Origin: Planctomycetota bacterium
GTDB taxonomy: Bacteria; Planctomycetota; Phycisphaerae; UBA1845
NCBI GenBank assembly: GCA_022561415.1
Contig: JADFRH010000063.1
Span: 1 to 10,029 of the forward strand
Length of the DNA stretch: 10,029 nucleotides
Reading direction: 5' to 3'
A program made the position numbers and the translations under genes. The first letter of the stretch is position 1. Every line of letters begins with the position of its first letter. Below the pieces are notes generated by a model that saw only the letters and a list, made by a program, of their open reading frames with translations, was not told where the DNA came from and did not search any database. Positions 6,963-10,029 of the stretch are shown in pieces.

Positions 6963-7742
6963 ATGCAAGTGACTACGCCAAAGAAGGATCTCGGCAAAGT
7001 CTGGTTGCGCTTCAAGAGGACCGGCGACAAGGCGTTGCGCAACATGTTGATGGAGAATTACCTCGCGATCGTTAAGTACAACGCCGAGCGGATTGGTGCG
7101 AAGTTGCCGGATGAGGTAGACGGGGATGACCTGATGTCCGCCGGTATCTTCGGACTGATGGATGCCATCTCGGCGTTCGATCTCGATCGCGGTGTGAAAT
7201 TCGAGACGTATTGCGCCCCGCGGATTCGCGGGGCCATCCTCGACGAGTTGCGTAGCATGGACTGGGTTCCTCGGCTCGTGAGAAGCCGGTCAAACAAGCT
7301 CGAAAAGGTGTGTCGCGAGCTCGAATCGATGCTCGGGCGCACACCGAACGAGGGCGAGCTCGCCGAACGCCTGAACATGTCGCGCGTGGACTTCGACAAG
7401 TTGGCCCGCGAGGCCAAGGCCGTCACCCAGGTGTCGCTCTCCAGACCCTACAGCGAGACGGACTCGAACAAAGAGGTCTGTGAGATCGACGTGATTCGCG
7501 ATAAGCGTGGACGCAACCCGGTCGCCGACGTTCAGCGAAAAGATCTCAAGAACCTGATCACGCGGGGCCTGACGCGAGCCGAGCGGCTGATTCTGATTCT
7601 CTATTACTATGAAGAGATGACGATGAAAGAGATCGGATTGACGCTCGATCTGTCGGAGAGCCGCGTGTCGCAGATGCACTCGGCCATTTTGACCAGGCTG
7701 AAAGAGCAGCTCGTGAAACGGCGCAAGGAGTTCGTTCGCTAG
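6963..7742 (+). CDS. fliA: Flagellar sigma factor FliA (sigma-28, FliA/WhiG family)
   Basis: FliA is the alternative sigma factor that directs RNA polymerase to late flagellar promoters (filament, motor, chemotaxis) once the hook is complete. The 259-residue product has region 2 at about residues 25-105, with D-G-D-D-L-M-S-A-G-I-F-G-L-M-D-A-I, F-D-L-D-R-G-V-K-F-E-T-Y-C-A-P-R-I-R-G-A and D-E-L-R-S-M-D-W-V-P-R, the hallmark of the FliA/WhiG group. Region 3 includes G-R-T-P-N-E-G-E-L-A-E-R-L. Region 4 near 198-252 has L-T-x-A-E-R-L-I-L-x-L-Y-Y-Y-E-E-M-T-M-K-E-I-G and S-E-S-R-V-S-Q-M-H-S. No FlgM-like gene is visible in the window. It is the last recognisable flagellar gene here, and a palindrome 21 bases downstream may mark the operon end. 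The class is certain from the region 2 signature. Confidence 0.97.
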   Translation: MQVTTPKKDLGKVWLRFKRTGDKALRNMLMENYLAIVKYNAERIGAKLPDEVDGDDLMSAGIFGLMDAISAFDLDRGVKFETYCAPRIRGAILDELRSMDWVPRLVRSRSNKLEKVCRELESMLGRTPNEGELAERLNMSRVDFDKLAREAKAVTQVSLSRPYSETDSNKEVCEIDVIRDKRGRNPVADVQRKDLKNLITRGLTRAERLILILYYYEEMTMKEIGLTLDLSESRVSQMHSAILTRLKEQLVKRRKEFVR

Positions 7743-7763
7743 GAGCTGTCCCCAGAACTGTGC

Positions 7764-7783
7764 GACGGACTCTTGAGTCCGTC
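7764..7783 (+). terminator. Perfect 20-base palindrome after fliA, candidate terminator
   Basis: GACGGACT and AGTCCGTC form an 8-pair stem around a CTTG loop, 21 bases after the fliA stop. There is no clean T-run downstream (TCGTCC follows), so it may act weakly, in both directions, or as an mRNA end-stabiliser. A palindromic protein-binding site is also possible. Confidence 0.5.
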
Positions 7784-7824
7784 TCGTCCGGATGGGTGGC
7801 TTGGTCTAGGCGATGCGCAGCCAT

Positions 7825-7847
7825 GCCTTTGCCGCATCGGCTAAGGC
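7825..7847 (+). other. Hairpin in the leader of the acidic small protein
   Basis: GCCTT pairs with AAGGC, then after a T-T mismatch GCC pairs with GGC around a GCATC loop. An overlapping alternative, CGATGCG (7811-7817) with CGCATCG (7833-7839), cannot form at the same time. The region is upstream of the GTG at 7885 and could be a leader structure, but no regulator is known and chance is possible. Confidence 0.3.
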
Positions 7848-7871
7848 AAATTCGCGTGGCCGGCCAGGCGT

Positions 7872-7877
7872 AGGGAG
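7872..7877 (+). promoter_or_regulatory. Ribosome binding site that decides the start at GTG 7885
   Basis: AGGGAG lies 7 bases before GTG 7885. The earlier in-frame ATG at 7813 has only AGG directly next to it, which is too close, so the shorter protein is preferred. Confidence 0.55.
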
Positions 7878-7884
7878 ATTAGCG

Positions 7885-8208
7885 GTGACCCAGATACCGT
7901 CCGACATCCCCGCATCCGCCGCCCAGGCCGGCTTCCAGTCGAATGAGGTCGCCAAAGAGCGCGAGGCGCGACGTGCCGGCACGGCGCAAGCCACGAATCG
8001 GCAGATCAAGGCGGTCGATGAGGCCGGCGCCGTGGTCGATACCGAAGACGCCGACGTAGCAATCTTTGCCGATTCGGAGGGGGGTGGCAGCCAGGGACGC
8101 GAAACATCAAAGGAGCCGGAATCCGAAGCCTCCGAAGATTCTGCCTCGCCGCAAACGGGCATCACCAAGGACGACGAGGGCCAGTTCCACGTAGACCTGG
8201 AGGCGTGA
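7885..8208 (+). CDS. Small acidic protein of unknown function next to fliA
   Basis: I cannot name this family with evidence. The 107-residue product has no signal peptide or membrane segment. Residues about 1-15 are polar with Pro and Ala. A charged helix-like stretch follows (N-E-V-A-K-E-R-E-A-R-R-A-G-T-A-Q-A-T-N-R-Q-I-K-A-V-D-E-A-G), then D-T-E-D-A-D-V-A-I-F-A-D-S-E-G-G-G-S-Q-G-R and a Glu/Ser/Asp-rich tail ending D-D-E-G-Q-F-H-V-D-L-E-A. The ordered, motif-like first half and the sharp hydrophobic-acidic end suggest a real, partly disordered cytoplasmic protein. GTG 7885 has a ribosome site; starting at ATG 7813 would add 24 residues. It lies 142 bases after fliA with a palindrome between, so it may or may not belong to the flagellar operon. 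Any role as a flagellar regulator or chaperone is a guess. Confidence 0.65.
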   Translation: MTQIPSDIPASAAQAGFQSNEVAKEREARRAGTAQATNRQIKAVDEAGAVVDTEDADVAIFADSEGGGSQGRETSKEPESEASEDSASPQTGITKDDEGQFHVDLEA

Positions 8209-8218
8209 AGAGTGAAGA
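8205..8218 (+). repeat. Heptamer direct repeat (GTGAAGA x2) at the gene's stop
   Basis: Two adjacent copies of GTGAAGA. The first contains the TGA stop of the preceding small gene. It begins a cluster of short tandem repeats that fills the spacer before dapF. Confidence 0.75.
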
Positions 8219-8230
8219 GCCGGAAGAAAA

Positions 8231-8286
8231 CATCGAAACATCGAAACATCGAAACATCGAAACGTCAAAACATCGAAACGTCAAGA
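8231..8286 (+). repeat. Octamer tandem array, seven units of CATCGAAA or variants
   Basis: Units in order: four perfect CATCGAAA copies, CGTCAAAA, CATCGAAA, CGTCAAGA, with a partial CGTCC after. The two variant units share A-to-G and G-to-A changes, suggesting a variant that was itself copied. The array lies in the spacer between the acidic protein gene and dapF. It has no spacers between units, so it is not a CRISPR. Slipped-strand expansion is the simplest origin. Confidence 0.9.
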
Positions 8287-8294
8287 CGTCCAAA

Positions 8295-8310
8295 TCCCGG
8301 CGCGCCGGGA
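8295..8310 (+). terminator. Perfect GC-rich palindrome, possible terminator
   Basis: TCCCGGCG and CGCCGGGA are exact inverted copies, centred on GGCGCGCC. As RNA it would form a stem of about 6 pairs with a short loop. It lies between the octamer array and the dapF promoter-like sequence, where a transcription end would be expected. No T-run follows, so termination is unproven. Confidence 0.4.
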
Positions 8311-8321
8311 AGCACTGACAA

Positions 8322-8350
8322 CTGACGACTTCCTCTCTTGCCCCTACAAT
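8322..8350 (+). promoter_or_regulatory. Candidate sigma-70 promoter of dapF, possibly leaderless
   Basis: CTGACG (8322-8327) and TACAAT (8345-8350) are separated by 17 bases, a good spacing. TACAAT differs from the -10 consensus at one position. A start 7-8 bases after the -10 falls at 8357-8358, on the dapF ATG, and no Shine-Dalgarno site exists before that ATG. Together this suggests a leaderless mRNA. Confidence 0.55.
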
Positions 8351-8357
8351 TACGCCT

Positions 8358-9236
8358 ATGAAGTTCACCAAGATGCACGGGCTGGGCAACGACTACGTGT
8401 ATGTCGATGGCTCCCGTGAACGTGTCGACGATCCGGTCGCGCTTGCCCGAGCCATCTCCGACCGAAACACCGGCGTCGGGAGCGATGGGTTGATTCTGAT
8501 CCACCCTTCCACCTCGGCCGACGTCCGCATGGAGATGTACAACGCCGACGGATCGCGATCGGAAATGTGCGGCAACGGCATCCGATGCGTGGCCAAGTAC
8601 GCCGTCGACCACGGTCTGGTGGCCGGCCCGAACCTTCGCATTGAGACCGATGCCGATGTCAAAGCGGTCGAATGCCAACTGACGGAGGGTAGCGTCGCTG
8701 CCGTCCGCGTGAACATGGGCTCGCCGTCGCTGTCGACCGCCGCGGTTGGCGTTGCGGGTGGTCTTGCGGGCGACCGTTCGCCAGGTGACGCAAACCGGCC
8801 GGTGGGTGTTATCAATGCCCCGCTTATCATTGACGGTGTGACCTACGTCGTGACGTGTGTCTCGATGGGCAACCCGCACGCCGTCATTTTCGTGGACGAT
8901 TTGGATTCGATCGCGTTGGAGACGGTCGGCCCGCGAATCGAGCACGCGCCGGAGTTCCCGCAGCGGATCAACGTCCATTTCGTACGCATCGATTCACTGA
9001 CGCACGTAACGATGCGAACCTGGGAACGCGGCAGCGGTATCACCCGCGCCTGCGGAACCGGCGCTTGCGCGGTGTGCGTGGCGGGCGTTGTCACCGAGCG
9101 CTTGCAACGAAAGATCACGGCCACCCTGCCCGGCGGCGATCTCGAACTGGAATGGTCCGCTGACGAAAACGTCTACATGACCGGCCCGGCCGTGGAAGTC
9201 TTCACCGGCGATTGGTCAAGCTCGACCGGCAGCTAA
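8358..9236 (+). CDS. dapF: Diaminopimelate epimerase DapF
   Basis: DapF interconverts LL- and meso-diaminopimelate in the cytoplasm without a cofactor, giving the precursor of lysine and of meso-DAP peptidoglycan. The start M-K-F-T-K-M-H-G-L-G-N-D-Y is canonical. Catalytic cysteines are both present: Cys71 in M-C-G-N-G-I-R-C and Cys232 in A-C-G-T-G-A. Other family motifs are D-G-L-I-L near residues 44-48, N-A-D-G-S-R-S-E, S-M-G-N-P-H-A near 172-178 and W-E-R-G-S-G-I-T just before Cys232. At 292 residues it is slightly long; a Gly/Ala-rich stretch near 126-150 between the two half-domains seems expanded. No ribosome site precedes the ATG, and a promoter-like element ends 7 bases before it. It is separated from the flagellar genes by repeats and is probably its own transcription unit. 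Confidence 0.98.
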   Translation: MKFTKMHGLGNDYVYVDGSRERVDDPVALARAISDRNTGVGSDGLILIHPSTSADVRMEMYNADGSRSEMCGNGIRCVAKYAVDHGLVAGPNLRIETDADVKAVECQLTEGSVAAVRVNMGSPSLSTAAVGVAGGLAGDRSPGDANRPVGVINAPLIIDGVTYVVTCVSMGNPHAVIFVDDLDSIALETVGPRIEHAPEFPQRINVHFVRIDSLTHVTMRTWERGSGITRACGTGACAVCVAGVVTERLQRKITATLPGGDLELEWSADENVYMTGPAVEVFTGDWSSSTGS

Positions 9237-9292
9237 ATCGCCCTTGCGGTCGCTGAACGTTCATATTTGAAGCAAATACCGTAGTTTCTGCC

Positions 9293-9321
9293 TTGATCCA
9301 GTCGTGAGAATTTCGTATTAT
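9293..9321 (+). promoter_or_regulatory. Sigma-70 type promoter for the exported protein gene
   Basis: TTGATC (9293-9298) and TATTAT (9316-9321) are 17 bases apart within a locally AT-rich stretch. Four of six and five of six bases match consensus. Transcription would start near 9328, leaving a leader of about 85 bases. A small AT stem, TATTTG with CAAATA (9264-9278), lies upstream. Confidence 0.6.
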
Positions 9322-9357
9322 AGGTTTGTGTACAAGCGGCGAGAGTCGTTAACCGTC

Positions 9358-9381
9358 ACGTCGCGTTGGCGGGTGCGACGT
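9358..9381 (+). other. Leader hairpin before the exported protein gene
   Basis: ACGTCGC pairs with GCGACGT over a 10-base G-rich loop, within the predicted untranslated leader and 20 bases before the ribosome site. It may affect mRNA stability or translation. No known riboswitch is recognised. Confidence 0.35.
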
Positions 9382-9400
9382 TCGATCGCCGGCCATCCTG

Positions 9401-9406
9401 AGGAGG
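9401..9406 (+). promoter_or_regulatory. Strong ribosome binding site before ATG 9414
   Basis: AGGAGG is a full Shine-Dalgarno match 7 bases upstream of the ATG and fixes the start of the last gene. Confidence 0.8.
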
Positions 9407-9413
9407 GAAGAAC

Positions 9414-10029
9414 ATGACAAGGCGGCAGATCTTCATCGGATTGGTGGGTATATGCGCGTGCTTCTTGGCGAATCCGGCGCGTGGGCACGTTGACTTGATC
9501 CTTCCGAACGGCGGTGAGGTTCTTCAGGTCGGCTCGACCTATACCATAAGATGGGTCATCTTTATTCCGCACGATCTGCAAGATTGGGATCTCTGGTACT
9601 CGATCGACAGCGGCACGAATTTTGTCCCGATTGCGATGGATCTTCCACCGGGTGACGCGTCGCAGGGAAGCATCCACACGTATGACTGGACGATTCCCGA
9701 TACACCTTCGACGCAGGTTCGGGTTCGAGTGCGGATGGACAACAGCGGGTTTGACTACGTGGCGGAGAGTGTCGCCGATTTGGTCATAGAGACGGCGGCG
9801 GCAACGACGCACGTCGTTCAGCAGGTAGGCCTTTCGTTCGTACCCGCAGAAATCACCGTCGAGCCGGGCGACATCGTCCGCTGGGATTGGAGCGAAGGCC
9901 TTCATACCGTGACGTCCGGTGTTCCATGCACGCCGGATGGTACTATCTTTGATTCGGCGTTGAATGCCGGCACGCCTACATTTAGTTACGTGATCCCGGC
10001 CAATGGTACGACGTTCATCTCCTATTTCT
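9414..10029 (+). CDS. Exported protein with Ig-like and cupredoxin-like domains (partial, 3' cut)
   Basis: The frame is open from ATG 9414 to the window end (205 complete codons). Residues 1-24 form a Sec signal peptide: Arg-rich start M-T-R-R-Q, hydrophobic core, and likely cleavage after A-R-G. Residues about 26-125 resemble the Kre9/KNH-type Ig-like module common in secreted bacterial proteins, with L-P-N-G-G-E-V-L-Q-V-G-S-T-Y-T-I-R-W, then W-Y-S-I-D-S-G and Y-D-W-T-I-P-D-T. From about 130 a plastocyanin-like module begins: F-V-P-A-E-I-T-V-E-P-G-D-I-V-R-W-D-W, then H164-T-V-T-S-G, where His164 would be the first copper ligand. The remaining ligands (Cys-His region after S-Y-F) lie beyond the window, so copper binding is unproven. 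It has its own promoter and ribosome site. A role in extracytoplasmic electron transfer or surface attachment is inferred only from the folds. Confidence 0.85.
   Translation, partial: MTRRQIFIGLVGICACFLANPARGHVDLILPNGGEVLQVGSTYTIRWVIFIPHDLQDWDLWYSIDSGTNFVPIAMDLPPGDASQGSIHTYDWTIPDTPSTQVRVRVRMDNSGFDYVAESVADLVIETAAATTHVVQQVGLSFVPAEITVEPGDIVRWDWSEGLHTVTSGVPCTPDGTIFDSALNAGTPTFSYVIPANGTTFISYF

Noticed and set aside
8231..8286. CRISPR-like array
   Set aside because: Units are only 8 bases and directly adjacent with no unique spacers. It is a simple tandem repeat.
8162..8389. Reverse-strand frame with repeated Met-Phe-Arg-Cys-Phe-Asp-Val peptides
   Set aside because: The peptide pattern is just the octamer array read backwards, and the frame runs through dapF's promoter region without a ribosome site.

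Overview
The window is a flagellar export and assembly cluster followed by an unrelated lysine/peptidoglycan gene and the start of a secreted copper-protein-like gene. All genes read on the + strand. Base composition is moderately GC-rich. The gene order (fliQ-fliR-flhB-flhA-flhF-flhG-small ORF-fliA), the small proteins around fliA, the short intergenic tandem repeats, and the final exported protein (an 'PNGGE...Y.I.W' Ig-like module joined to a plastocyanin-like module) suggest a Planctomycetota bacterium. This is inference from gene style, not a marker-gene assignment. The right-hand gene runs off the end. The left edge probably cuts just behind fliP.

Layout. 1-102: unresolved left edge. 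The frame of fliQ carries a TAG at 73-75, so the recognisable FliQ starts late. 103-7742: a tightly packed flagellar operon. fliR and flhB share one base, flhA follows flhB by 11 bases, flhF starts inside the end of flhA, and flhG starts 3 bases after flhF. A small two-helix membrane protein and the sigma-28 gene fliA follow after gaps of 125 and 87 bases. 7743-8357: a perfect palindrome that may end transcription, a small acidic protein of unknown function (7885-8208), then a repeat-rich spacer with a heptamer pair, seven octamer units and a GC-rich palindrome. 8358-9236: dapF, with a promoter-like pair of hexamers placed so that the transcript would begin at or next to the ATG. 9237-9413: spacer with a good sigma-70 type promoter and a structured leader. 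9414-end: partial exported protein. No gene-free stretch exceeds 300 bases.

How the genes work together. FliQ, FliR, FlhB and FlhA are membrane parts of the flagellar type III export gate. FlhB switches substrate class by self-cleavage, and FlhA couples proton flow to export and docks chaperone-substrate complexes. FlhF (SRP-type GTPase) and FlhG (MinD-type ATPase) set where and how many flagella are built. FlhG here carries the N-terminal DQAxxLR motif known to stimulate FlhF. FliA (sigma-28) would turn on late flagellar genes. DapF serves meso-diaminopimelate and lysine synthesis and appears to be transcribed independently.

The most notable points are the interrupted fliQ 5' end, two uncharacterised small proteins flanking fliA, the repeat spacer before a possibly leaderless dapF, an AT-rich synonymous patch just after the flhG P-loop, and the partial two-domain cupredoxin-like protein. 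No wholly new multi-gene system is evident.
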